A stretch of DNA of 64,000 nt from Paraburkholderia elongata (GTDB lineage Bacteria > Pseudomonadota > Gammaproteobacteria > Burkholderiales > Burkholderiaceae). Shown in pieces: positions 52,387 to 61,067 of this stretch. The notes under the pieces are model-generated. The model was not told the origin of the DNA, ran no database searches, and saw nothing but the letters and a program-made list of their open reading frames with translations. A program made the position numbers and the translations under genes. The DNA lies in assembly GCF_013177735.1 (NCBI RefSeq), contig NZ_WOEZ01000040.1, positions 62,001-126,000 of the forward strand, given 5' to 3'. Every line of letters starts with the position of its first letter. Positions within the stretch are counted from its first letter, which is position 1.

Positions 52387-53304
52387 TCAGCCGCCGCGCG
52401 CGGCGCCTGCCCGATCCGCTACCTCGTTCCACAGATGCATGGCCGCATACGCGCGCCACGGCCGCCACGCGTCCGTGCGAGTGCGTTGCTGCGTGGGCCG
52501 CACGAGCGACGGGTCGCGCGCGCAGATCGACTGCATCAGCACGAGGTCCCATGCGGGCCAGGCGTCGGCGTCACGCCATGCGCGCATCGCCACGTACTCG
52601 ACGGTCCACGGGCCGATGCCAGGCAGTGCGAGCAACGCGGCGCGCAGGCTGTCGGCATCGGCGACGCTGCTGTCGAGCGGGACGTCGCCTGAAGCGACCG
52701 CCTGCGCGAAGCCTTGCAGCGCCGCTACGCGTTTACCCGGCATGCCGATCTTTTCCAGATCCACAGCCGCGAGCGCGGCGGGCGTTGGAAAGCGCCATGC
52801 GGTGTTCTCATGCGGATGACCTTCGATGCGCTCGCCGGCACGCTGCACCAATCGCCCGATGATCGTGGTCGCCGCCTTCACGCTGACCTGCTGGCCGACG
52901 ATGGCGCGCACTACCAGCTCGAAGCCCGACCACGCGCCCGGCACGCGCAAGCCGGGCGCGGCTTCGACCAACGGCGCGAGCCATGGGTCGGCGGCAAGTT
53001 CGTTGCCGATCTTCTTCGGGTCGGCGTGCAAGTCGAACATCCTCGCGATCGGCGCGGCGAGCGCGTCGGCATGACGGCTCGCCGGGCCTTCGATGTTCGC
53101 GACGATGCAGCGCTTGCGCGGATGCAGGCGCACGGTGAGCGTGCAGCTGTCGCCGGCCCAATCGATCGCGCGGCGATAGGCGCCGTCTTCGACCGCTTCG
53201 ACGCCGGGCGTCGCGCGTCCGCCGAAGAAGCGCAGCAGGCGCGGCCAGTCGAAGGGTGGTTTGAACGGCAGTTCGAGTGTTGCGACGTCGTCAAGCGTAC
53301 TCAC
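52387..53304 (-). CDS. alkA: DNA-3-methyladenine glycosylase II (AlkA)
   Basis: 305 residues, GTG start overlapping the ada stop. The helix-hairpin-helix is LLALPGIGPWTVEYVAMRAW. The catalytic aspartate follows in PAWDLVL. The N-terminal AlkA_N domain is present. It removes alkylated bases from DNA in the adaptive response and is translationally coupled to ada. Confidence 0.95.
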   Translation of the reverse strand: MSTLDDVATLELPFKPPFDWPRLLRFFGGRATPGVEAVEDGAYRRAIDWAGDSCTLTVRLHPRKRCIVANIEGPASRHADALAAPIARMFDLHADPKKIGNELAADPWLAPLVEAAPGLRVPGAWSGFELVVRAIVGQQVSVKAATTIIGRLVQRAGERIEGHPHENTAWRFPTPAALAAVDLEKIGMPGKRVAALQGFAQAVASGDVPLDSSVADADSLRAALLALPGIGPWTVEYVAMRAWRDADAWPAWDLVLMQSICARDPSLVRPTQQRTRTDAWRPWRAYAAMHLWNEVADRAGAARGG

Positions 53305-54485
53305 GCGGCGTGGTCCAGGTTGGTGGTGGCAGCAATGGCCGCACGCTCGCGGCGATTGGGTTCATCGAGCGACACGCCGCCGGCGTGCTGCGCTTCGTTG
53401 TCGAGCAGTGCGGCCTTGCGCGGCAGGCCCCAGCGATACCCCGCCAGCGCCCCGCCCTTCTGCACGACGCGATGACATGGAATCGCCAACGCAACCGGAT
53501 TCGTCGCGCACGCGCTCGCCACCGCGCGCACCGCCCGGGGTGAGCCGACCGCTTCCGCGATCTGGGAATAGCTGCGCGTCTCACCGTAGGGAATGCGCCG
53601 CAGCGCGTCCCATACACGTTGCCGGAACGCGGTGGCGGCAATATCCAAAGGCAGATCGAAGTCCTGACGCGTGCCGCGCAGATAGGCGTCGATCTGGGCG
53701 ATGAACGGTGCGAGCCGCGCGGCGTCTTCGACCAGCTCGGCGTTGGCGAACTCGCCGCGCAGTTCGTCGGCGAGTATCGCGGCATCGTCGCCGAAACCGA
53801 TCTTGCAGATGCCTTTGTCGGTTGTGGCGACCAGCACGAAGCCAAGCGAGGTTGGCGCGCTGGCGTAACGCACGGTGAGCCCCGCGCCTTTGCGGCGGAA
53901 CGCGGATGGCGCCATGCCCAATTCCGCCGAGGCGCTGTCGTACATCCGTGACGGCGAGCCGAAGCCGGCGTCGAGCGTGGCGCGCGTCACGTCCGACCCG
54001 CTTTGCAGCGCATCGCGCAGCGCGGCGCCGCGCTGCGCGGCCTGATACTGACGCGGCGACACGCCCACCACGCGCTTGAACAGACGCTGCAAGTGGAACG
54101 GGCTGACGTGCACCGCGTCGCTCAATTGCGCGAGCGTGAGGCGTTGCTGCGGATCGGCATCCAGCGCGGCGCAAGCGCGATTGACGATCTCCAGCTCGCG
54201 CGGCAGGCCGCCGGGCTGGCAACGCTTGCAATCGCGATAGCCCGCGGCGCGCGCGGCGTTTGCGTCGGCGAAGAAAGCGACATTTTCGCGGCGCGGCTGG
54301 CGCGACGCGCATGACGGGCGGCAGAACACGCCCGTCGTTTTGACGGCGTAGAAGAACGCGCCGTCGGCCTGCGGCTCGCGGCGGGTGACGGCGTCCCAAC
54401 GCTCGGCGTCGGTGCTCCAGTGGGTGGTGCCGACAGCGGTGTCGCTGCCGGTATCGGTACGTTCGGTACGGTCGGTGCGGTTCAT
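53301..54485 (-). CDS. ada: Bifunctional Ada protein: methylphosphotriester and O6-alkylguanine repair, AraC-type activator
   Basis: 394 residues from MNRTDRTERT. The N-terminal zinc site is Cys55, Cys59, Cys86, Cys89 (TTGVFCRPSCASR, YRDCKRCQP). Next come an AraC-type helix-turn-helix and the C-terminal methyl-transfer site NPVALAIPCHRVV with Cys337. It repairs DNA methylation and activates the adaptive response. It is the first gene of the ada-alkA operon. Confidence 0.96.
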   Translation of the reverse strand: MNRTDRTERTDTGSDTAVGTTHWSTDAERWDAVTRREPQADGAFFYAVKTTGVFCRPSCASRQPRRENVAFFADANAARAAGYRDCKRCQPGGLPRELEIVNRACAALDADPQQRLTLAQLSDAVHVSPFHLQRLFKRVVGVSPRQYQAAQRGAALRDALQSGSDVTRATLDAGFGSPSRMYDSASAELGMAPSAFRRKGAGLTVRYASAPTSLGFVLVATTDKGICKIGFGDDAAILADELRGEFANAELVEDAARLAPFIAQIDAYLRGTRQDFDLPLDIAATAFRQRVWDALRRIPYGETRSYSQIAEAVGSPRAVRAVASACATNPVALAIPCHRVVQKGGALAGYRWGLPRKAALLDNEAQHAGGVSLDEPNRRERAAIAATTNLDHAA

Positions 54486-54662
54486 GATGGTCCCGGAAAG
54501 GCGGTGTCGATGCTCACCAATGTAGGCCGCATGCCGACACACTACGCCCCGGTTCTTGCTCTGTCATTGCGCTTCCTCGTAGGCCTCGAGCCCCGCCAGG
54601 CGCTCGTTTCGCCTCAAACTGCGACAATTTGGCCCGATATCGGGTTTTCCCTTAAAAAGTTA

Positions 54663-54691
54663 TTGCGTCGCATCAACCCCATGTGTATATT
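54663..54691 (+). promoter_or_regulatory. Promoter of the candidate small RNA
   Basis: TTGCGT (54663-54668) and TATATT (54686-54691) with exactly 17 bases between. This is a good sigma-70 promoter by spacing and sequence. Confidence 0.6.
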
Positions 54692-54697
54692 AGTACC

Positions 54698-54760
54698 TGT
54701 CTCCTCCATGTCTCCTCCTGATATGGATTCAGCCCGCTCCACATAGAGCGGGCTTTTTTT
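54698..54760 (+). ncRNA. Candidate stand-alone small RNA with two CTCCTCC motifs
   Basis: Transcription expected to start near 54698 would give an RNA of about 60 nt. It contains two copies of TGTCTCCTCC spaced 11 bases apart, a run complementary to Shine-Dalgarno sequences, and ends in a strong intrinsic terminator (54731-54760). No open frame of credible length fits. This layout is that of trans-acting RNAs that block ribosome sites. Whether it corresponds to a described Burkholderia RNA cannot be told from sequence alone. Confidence 0.6.
54731..54760 (+). terminator. Terminator of the candidate small RNA
   Basis: AGCCCGCTC (54731-54739) pairs with GAGCGGGCT (54746-54754), loop 6 bases, followed by a T-run. 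Confidence 0.92.
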
Positions 54761-54881
54761 CGTCTGAACATTTCTGATCCGTCCCTCGCGGCCGGTTCAT
54801 CGCCTGCTCTCGCTGCCCTCTCCTTTCTCCTACACTGGTGGCTGTTCATCCATTCTGCGAACCAGCCAAGGGGCGTTCGAC

Positions 54882-55307
54882 ATGAAAATCCACATTCGCG
54901 AGATCGATCACATCGTCATTCGGGCGTTGAACGTTCTGGAGATGACGCGTTTTTATTGTGAGGTGCTCGGGTGCAGCGTCGAGAAGGAGCAGGCCGATCT
55001 GGGTCTGACGCAATTGCGTGCGGGGCGCTCGCTGATCGACCTGTTAAAGGTCGGCGCGAAGCTCGATCACCCCGAAAACGGCGTGCCGGGTGCGGGGCGG
55101 AATATGGATCATGTGTGTTTGCGCGTTGAACCGTTCGACGCCGAGGCGCTCAAGGCGCATCTGGCCGAACACGGCGCGCGGCCTGGCGAGGCGGCTTTGC
55201 GCTATGGCGCGGATGGATTTGGGCAGTCGCTGTATCTGTTTGACCCGGAAGGTAATATGGTCGAGCTCAAAGGGCCGCCAGAAGCCGCGCGTGTGACGTC
55301 GCTGTAA
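54882..55307 (+). CDS. VOC-family protein (glyoxalase/dioxygenase superfamily)
   Basis: 141 residues. MKIHIREIDHIVIRALNVLEMTRFY is the typical start with a metal-ligand His (IDHIVIR); later NMDHVCLRV and LFDPEGNMVELKG provide His and Glu for metal binding. Members include glyoxalase I, epimerases and dioxygenases; the reaction is unknown. An AAGGGGCG ribosome site precedes the ATG. Confidence 0.9.
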   Translation: MKIHIREIDHIVIRALNVLEMTRFYCEVLGCSVEKEQADLGLTQLRAGRSLIDLLKVGAKLDHPENGVPGAGRNMDHVCLRVEPFDAEALKAHLAEHGARPGEAALRYGADGFGQSLYLFDPEGNMVELKGPPEAARVTSL

Positions 55308-55320
55308 CAATCAAGCGCTA

Positions 55321-55875
55321 TCAAGCGTTGGCAGGCGCCTTCAACACCGTCCACTCGATTTTCACCGCATCGGCGTCGGCGCTGCCGAGCCATGCTTCGC
55401 CGTCCTGCACTGTGCATTGCAAACGCATGGTCCGTTCGGCGAGCGAGCCGAGTGCGGCGGCGATGTCTTCGCCGAGCGTCCAGACTGTCACATTGCGCAT
55501 GCGTTCGACCTTGCTGCGCACCCCTTGCCACCAGATGTCCGACGTACGGCCGCCATAGGCGATCACGATCACCTCGTTCGAGCGGCCGCTCGCCTTGGCG
55601 ATGCGCCGTTCGTCCGGCTGGCCGACTTCGATCCAGGTTTCGATCGCGCCGGTGAGGTCCTTCTGCCAGAGGTCCGGTTCGTCGACGTCCGACAAACCTT
55701 TACAGAATTCGAGGCGTTCCTGCGCGAACAGCGCGAACGCGGCGACGCGGACCATCATCCGTTCGTCGGTTTCCGAGGGATGGCGGGCGATCGTCAGCGA
55801 ATGATCGGCGTAGTAGTGCCGGTCCATGTTGGCGATCTGGAGTTCTGCCTTGTAAATCGTCGATTTGAGAGCCAT
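55321..55875 (-). CDS. YaeQ family protein
   Basis: 184 residues beginning MALKSTIYKAELQIANMDRHYYADH, the characteristic YaeQ start. The family has a PD-(D/E)XK nuclease-like fold and was linked to suppression of RfaH loss; its biochemical role is not established. Usual length about 180. A longer frame upstream (to 56166) was rejected because it lacks family similarity. Confidence 0.92.
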   Translation of the reverse strand: MALKSTIYKAELQIANMDRHYYADHSLTIARHPSETDERMMVRVAAFALFAQERLEFCKGLSDVDEPDLWQKDLTGAIETWIEVGQPDERRIAKASGRSNEVIVIAYGGRTSDIWWQGVRSKVERMRNVTVWTLGEDIAAALGSLAERTMRLQCTVQDGEAWLGSADADAVKIEWTVLKAPANA

Positions 55876-56027
55876 GCCGTTACTAAACCAGGCGCTCGCT
55901 CCACCGGAGCGAACAGAAAAAGAATCGTCGACGGCGCGTTGCCGTTTTCGGTGATTGGTGTACATCGCGTGTTCCTCCCGAGCCGAAACGCCGGCTGCTA
56001 TTGCAACTATCGCAATGGGAGAAGCAT

Positions 56028-57005
56028 TTATCGCGCCACTGCCGGCTCGAAAGCGGTGCCGTAGACCTCGCCTGCGGCTTCCCGTAAGGCTTTGAGCACG
56101 ACGGAGGCCGCTGGCGAAAGCAGGTGCGACTGGCGCGTGATGATACCGAATGTATCCATTCTGCACGGTAAATCGATCGGTACCTGCTTGAGAACACCGT
56201 ACTGTTGGTACTGGCGCGCCACTTCATCAGGTAAAACCGCCAACATGTCGCTTTGGAGCAATAAACTCGAAATCGCCAGAAAATTGTTGGTATTGACTAC
56301 GTTTTGGGGCGGATTCAGTCCGATCTGCGAAAACATCAGGTCAAAGCGATGGCGCAAAACGCTGCCGGGCGGGTGCAAAACCCAGCTCGCGTTGACGATT
56401 CCCCGCAGTGTCAAACCTGTTTCATTTTCGAGAGGATGGCCGGGACGCGCCACCACGCACAGCGGCTCGTCGGCGAGCGGTTCGTAGCGGATGTCGGCCT
56501 TGAACTGGTTTTGCCGCTCCAATACCCGGCCGATCATGATGTCCAGTTCGCCTTCGGCGAGCTTCGGCAGCATCACGTCTGACGTTTCCACCTCCGCCCA
56601 GATTTGCATCTGGGGATAGCGTTCTTTCACGCTGGCGATGGCGCGCGGCACCATTGTCGCGGCAGCCGCGGCGATCACGCCGATGCGCACCTGGCCGGCC
56701 AGACCGGCGCGCAGTGCTGAGATTTCGTCATGCGCGTGGCTGAGATTCGAGAGCACCATGCGCGCGTGACGGATCATCACTTCGCCGTACAGGGTGGCGC
56801 GCATGCCGTGCGGTGTGCGGTCGAACAGACTCACTTCCAGCATGTCCTCCAGCTCTTTCAGGAGCCGCGACGCGGCAGGCTGGGTCATGCCGAGCACGTC
56901 GGCTGCACGCCGGACGTTGCCCTCCTCCTCCATTGCCGCGAGCAGCTGCAACTGTCGCGTCTTGAGCCGCGCTCGCACGAACCAGTTCGAGTAGCTACGC
57001 GTCAT
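56028..57005 (-). CDS. LysR family regulator next to the arabinose transport operon (GbpR-like)
   Basis: 325 residues from MTRSYSNWFVRARLKTRQLQ. It has an N-terminal helix-turn-helix (GNVRRAADVLGMTQPAASRLLKELE) and an effector domain. The AGGGAGACA ribosome site supports the ATG at 57005. It is divergent from the sugar ABC operon, like GbpR-type regulators that respond to arabinose, fucose or galactose. Confidence 0.88.
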   Translation of the reverse strand: MTRSYSNWFVRARLKTRQLQLLAAMEEEGNVRRAADVLGMTQPAASRLLKELEDMLEVSLFDRTPHGMRATLYGEVMIRHARMVLSNLSHAHDEISALRAGLAGQVRIGVIAAAAATMVPRAIASVKERYPQMQIWAEVETSDVMLPKLAEGELDIMIGRVLERQNQFKADIRYEPLADEPLCVVARPGHPLENETGLTLRGIVNASWVLHPPGSVLRHRFDLMFSQIGLNPPQNVVNTNNFLAISSLLLQSDMLAVLPDEVARQYQQYGVLKQVPIDLPCRMDTFGIITRQSHLLSPAASVVLKALREAAGEVYGTAFEPAVAR

Positions 57006-57074
57006 GGCCTGTCTCCCTATGCGGCTTGAAGCCGTCTGCTCGACGATTTGCCGTCGTGAAGTCTCCATGATGCC

Positions 57075-57090
57075 ATATCGAAATTGATAT
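57075..57090. promoter_or_regulatory. Dyad ATATC-N6-GATAT, likely LysR operator
   Basis: A perfect interrupted palindrome 70 bases upstream of the LysR start and 170 bases ahead of araF. The T-N11/12-A spacing fits LysR-type sites. Confidence 0.5.
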
Positions 57091-57258
57091 CGGAATGGCC
57101 TAAAAATGGATTGGAAAGTTATTGGGGCGGCTCATACCATTCGTGGACTTTGTGACCACTCACCCCAACGCTCATCCACGCGCCGGCTGACGCCGCCGTG
57201 AATCCCCGTGCTGCAAATATACGAAATCAACGCAGCCTTTAAACCTCAGGAGACAGAT

Positions 57259-58263
57259 ATGACCAGCAAGCTTCGCCGTTTGACGCTATCCGCGATCGCC
57301 GCCGCGGCGCTCGCCGCACCCTTTGCCGCGCAATTCTCCGCGCACGCCGATCAGCCGCTCAAAGTCGGCTTCCTCGTGAAGATGCCGGAACAGGCCTGGT
57401 TCATCAACGAACAGAAAGCCGCCACCGCGCTCGGCCAGAAGGACGGCTTCTCGGTGGTCAACATCGGCACGCCGGACGGTGAAAAGGTGCTGGCCGCGAT
57501 CGATAACCTCGGCGCACAAGGCGCCAAAGGCTTCGTGATCTGCGCGCCCGACGTGCGGCTCGGACCGGCGATAGAGGCGCGTGCGAAGCGCTACAACATG
57601 AAGTTCGTCACCGTCGACGATCAACTGGTCGATTCCACCGGCAAGCCGCTGCCGAACGTGCCGCATCTGGGCATGTCCGCGTTCAAGATCGGCAATCAGG
57701 TCGGTACCGCGATCTCTGAAGAGATGAAGCGCCGCGGCTGGAAGCCGGAAGAAGTCGGCGCGCTGCGCATCACGAACTACGAATTGCCGACCGCCAAACT
57801 GCGCACCGACGGCGCAACGGAATCGCTGTTGGCCGGCGGCTTCAAGAAGGAAAACATCTTCGACGCTCCGCAAAAGACCACCGATGACGAAGGCGGTTTC
57901 AACGCATCGTCGCCGGTGCTCGCGCAGCATCCGAACATCAAGAAGTGGGTGATCTTCGCGCTCAACGAGGAAAGCGTTCTGGGCGGCGTTCGCGCGACCG
58001 AGCAACTGCACATTCCGGCGGCCGATGTGATCGGCGTAGGCATCAACGGTGCGGGCGAAGCGTTTGCCGAGTTCCAGAAGAAGGAACCGACGGGCTTCTA
58101 CGGCACGATCGCCGTGAGCTCGACGATGCACGGCAAGGAGAGCACGGAGAACCTCGTCGAGTGGATCAAGGACGGCAAGCAGCCGCCTGCCGACACGCAA
58201 ACCACCGGCAAGCTGATGGTGCGCGGCAACTGGCAGGACGTGCGTAAAGAGCTCGGAATTTAA
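57259..58263 (+). CDS. araF: Sugar ABC transporter substrate-binding protein (L-arabinose type, AraF)
   Basis: 334 residues. The signal peptide ends near SAHA (about residue 31). The mature protein starts DQPLKVGFLVKMPEQAWFINEQ, and VIGVGINGAGEAFAEFQKKEPTGFYG is the AraF-like segment. The CAGGAGACAG ribosome site supports the ATG at 57259. It is followed by araG and araH on the same strand and by L-arabinonate dehydratase, which makes L-arabinose the likely ligand. Confidence 0.9.
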   Translation: MTSKLRRLTLSAIAAAALAAPFAAQFSAHADQPLKVGFLVKMPEQAWFINEQKAATALGQKDGFSVVNIGTPDGEKVLAAIDNLGAQGAKGFVICAPDVRLGPAIEARAKRYNMKFVTVDDQLVDSTGKPLPNVPHLGMSAFKIGNQVGTAISEEMKRRGWKPEEVGALRITNYELPTAKLRTDGATESLLAGGFKKENIFDAPQKTTDDEGGFNASSPVLAQHPNIKKWVIFALNEESVLGGVRATEQLHIPAADVIGVGINGAGEAFAEFQKKEPTGFYGTIAVSSTMHGKESTENLVEWIKDGKQPPADTQTTGKLMVRGNWQDVRKELGI

Positions 58264-58369
58264 GCGGTATTCGAGTTTGCACGCTGCGGGCCATTTTTCA
58301 TGTTGACGTTCACGCTCACGCCAACGCGAGATCGGCCCGCACAGGTTGTCCACCCGCTAGAGGCTTTCG

Positions 58370-59929
58370 ATGACGGTTTCCCACACTGGCGAAACAGGCC
58401 AAGCGGCGCTGCCCGCGCAAGCGCCCTCGCCTACGCTTACGTCGACTGATCCGTATCTACAACTCGACGGTATCACCGTGCGTTTTCCCGGCGTACTCGC
58501 GCTCGACCAGGTGTCGCTCGACGTGCGGCGCGGCGAAGTACACGGTTTGATGGGCGAAAACGGCGCTGGCAAATCGACGCTGCTCAAAGTGCTGTCCGGC
58601 GTGAATCAGCCGGCGGCGGGCACCTTGTCGCTCGATGGCGTCGAACAACAGTTCGTCACCACCAAGGCGGCCATCGCGGCGGGCGTCGCAATCATCTATC
58701 AGGAACTGCATCTGGTGCCCGAGCTGACGGTTGCAGAAAACCTGATGCTTGGCACCCTACCCAATCGCTTCGGCGTGCTTGATGAAAAGGCGCTGCTTGC
58801 ACGTGCGGCGCGCGAGTTGGAAAGACTCGGCGAAAAAATCGACCCCGCGCAGCAGGTGAAAAATCTCTCGATCGGTCAGCGGCAGATGATCGAAATCGGC
58901 AAGGCGCTGATGCGCGATGCGCGAGTGATTGCGTTCGACGAACCGACCAGCTCGTTGTCGTCGCGCGAAACCACGCAGCTGTTTCGGATCATTCGCGCGT
59001 TGAAGGCCGAGGGCCGCGCGATCATCTACGTCACGCATAGGATGGATGAAGTCTACGAACTGTGCGACCGCGTGACGGTGTTTCGCGATGGCCGCCGCAT
59101 CGATACGTTCGAAGCCGGCGACGGACTCGATCGCGATCGCCTGATCAGTTGCATGGTGGGCCGTTCGATTGCCGACGTGTACGGCTACCGCACACGCGAA
59201 CTGGGTGGCCTGCAACTCGAAGTCAGGGAGCTGATGGGACGCGGTTTGCGCGAACCGGCTTCTTTTACCGCACGTAAAGGTGAAATCGTCGGCTTCTTCG
59301 GTCTGGTGGGCGCAGGCCGTTCGGAGCTGATGAAACTGATTTACGGCGCCGTCAAACCGAGCGCCGGCGAGATCGCGCTCAAGGGAAAACGCGTGCGCTT
59401 CACCACGCCGCGCGATGCCGTGCGTGCAGGCGTCGCACTGTGTCCGGAAGATCGCAAGCAGGAAGGCATCGTCTCGATTGCTTCGGTGTCGGACAACCTC
59501 AATATCAGTTGCCGCCGCCACTTTAGCCGCTTCAACGTGCTCAACGGCCGCAAGGAAGCGCAGACCGCCAAAGAGTTCATCGGCAAGCTCTCGATCAAAA
59601 CGCGTAACGGCGAAACGCCGATCGGCACGCTCTCCGGCGGCAATCAACAAAAGGTGATTTTGTCGCGCTGGCTCGCCGAAGACATCGACGTGTTCCTCAT
59701 GGACGAACCCACGCGTGGCATCGACGTCGGCGCGCGCAGCGAGATTTACGGCTTGCTCTATGGGCTCGCTGAAGCGGGCCGCACGGTCATCGTCGTGTCG
59801 AGCGATCTGGCCGAAGTGATCGGCGTGGCGGATCGCGTGATCGTGATGAAGGAAGGTTGCATCGTCGGCAATCTGCCGAAGGCACAGGCCACGCCCGATG
59901 CGCTGATCAAGCTCGCGCTGCCTCGCTAG
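58370..59929 (+). CDS. araG: Sugar ABC transporter ATP-binding protein AraG
   Basis: 519 residues with two ABC domains. The first has Walker [10 protein letters not shown] (Lys68) and signature LSIGQRQ. The second has the degenerate Walker [10 protein letters not shown] and signature LSGGNQQK, as normal in this family. It energises uptake through AraH. Confidence 0.94.
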   Translation: MTVSHTGETGQAALPAQAPSPTLTSTDPYLQLDGITVRFPGVLALDQVSLDVRRGEVHGLMGENGAGKSTLLKVLSGVNQPAAGTLSLDGVEQQFVTTKAAIAAGVAIIYQELHLVPELTVAENLMLGTLPNRFGVLDEKALLARAARELERLGEKIDPAQQVKNLSIGQRQMIEIGKALMRDARVIAFDEPTSSLSSRETTQLFRIIRALKAEGRAIIYVTHRMDEVYELCDRVTVFRDGRRIDTFEAGDGLDRDRLISCMVGRSIADVYGYRTRELGGLQLEVRELMGRGLREPASFTARKGEIVGFFGLVGAGRSELMKLIYGAVKPSAGEIALKGKRVRFTTPRDAVRAGVALCPEDRKQEGIVSIASVSDNLNISCRRHFSRFNVLNGRKEAQTAKEFIGKLSIKTRNGETPIGTLSGGNQQKVILSRWLAEDIDVFLMDEPTRGIDVGARSEIYGLLYGLAEAGRTVIVVSSDLAEVIGVADRVIVMKEGCIVGNLPKAQATPDALIKLALPR

Positions 59930-60004
59930 GAACGCCGCACTCATCAGGCAACGGAAGGCAACCGAAGGCAACTGAATCGCGCCATTGAAAACGGAATAGA
60001 CATC

Positions 60005-61009
60005 ATGCACACACCCTCAACCGACTCCCCTACGCCAGCCGTCGCTTCCGCGGGCCTCGGCGCGCGCGCCGCACGCATCTGGGACCTGATCAACAAATCC
60101 GGCATCGTGATGGTGTTCGTCATCCTGTTCGCGGTTTTGTCGTTCACCGTGCCGGATTTCCTAAGCTCGCGAAACATCCAGGGCCTGCTACTCTCCGTCA
60201 CGCTGATTGGTTCGATATCCGTAACAATGATGTTCGTGCTCGCGCTGGGCGAGGTGGACTTGTCGGTGGCGTCGATCGTCGCGTTCGCGGGCGTGGTTGC
60301 GTCCACCTTGATCACCGCGACGCATAGCGTGATGCTTGGCATCGCCGCCGGCGTGCTCGCGGGTGGCGCGGTCGGATTGGTCAACGGCGTGCTGGTCGCG
60401 CGCTACAAGATAAATTCGCTGATCGTCACGCTCGCGATGATGGAAGTCGTGCGCGGCCTCGCCTACATCACCTCGAACGGCGACGCGGTGATGATTTCGG
60501 AGGAGCGTTTCTTCGACCTCGGCGGCGGCGCGTTCCTCGGTATTTCCTATCCGATCTGGAGCAACATCGTCGGTTTCGTACTGTTCGGTTTTCTGCTGAA
60601 GAAAACCGTGTTCGGCAAGAACGTGCTGGCCGTCGGCGGCAATAGCGAGGCCGCTTTGCTCGCGGGCTTGCCGGTCACCCGAATCAAGATCACAGTGTTC
60701 GTATTGCAGGGCCTCGTAACGGGCTTTGCAGGCGTGATGCTGGCGTCGCGCATGAGTCTCGGCGACCCGAAAACGTCGGTCGGTCTCGAACTCGGCGTGA
60801 TCTCCGCATGCGTGCTCGGCGGCGTCTCGCTGACGGGCGGCGTCGCGACGATTTCCGGTGTGCTGGTCGGTGTACTGATCATGGGCTCGGTGCAGGACGC
60901 AATGAGCCTGATGAATGTGCCGACCTTCTACCAATACCTGATTCGCGGCGGGATTCTGCTGCTTGCGGTGCTGTTCGATCAGTACCGCCGCAGCAAACGC
61001 GTGCACTGA
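60005..61009 (+). CDS. araH: Sugar ABC transporter permease AraH
   Basis: 334 residues with 8-10 hydrophobic segments. RNIQGLLLSVTLIGSISVTM and VLAVGGNSEAALLAGLPV are typical of the RbsC/AraH permeases. The start follows a GGAATAGACATC run. It is the third gene of the operon. Confidence 0.93.
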   Translation: MHTPSTDSPTPAVASAGLGARAARIWDLINKSGIVMVFVILFAVLSFTVPDFLSSRNIQGLLLSVTLIGSISVTMMFVLALGEVDLSVASIVAFAGVVASTLITATHSVMLGIAAGVLAGGAVGLVNGVLVARYKINSLIVTLAMMEVVRGLAYITSNGDAVMISEERFFDLGGGAFLGISYPIWSNIVGFVLFGFLLKKTVFGKNVLAVGGNSEAALLAGLPVTRIKITVFVLQGLVTGFAGVMLASRMSLGDPKTSVGLELGVISACVLGGVSLTGGVATISGVLVGVLIMGSVQDAMSLMNVPTFYQYLIRGGILLLAVLFDQYRRSKRVH

Positions 61010-61067
61010 TGCTGACGCGCGCCCCGGGCTAGGCGCCCCCTCTACATGCTTGCCAACAGGAGATTTC

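Larger units (their letters stand above)
54486..54881. other. Gap between ada and the VOC gene, containing a candidate small RNA
   Basis: 396 bases. The left part carries the ada promoter region (minus strand). A complete promoter-to-terminator unit on the + strand lies at 54663-54760 and encodes no plausible protein. The remainder, 54761-54881, is the leader of the VOC gene. Confidence 0.6.
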
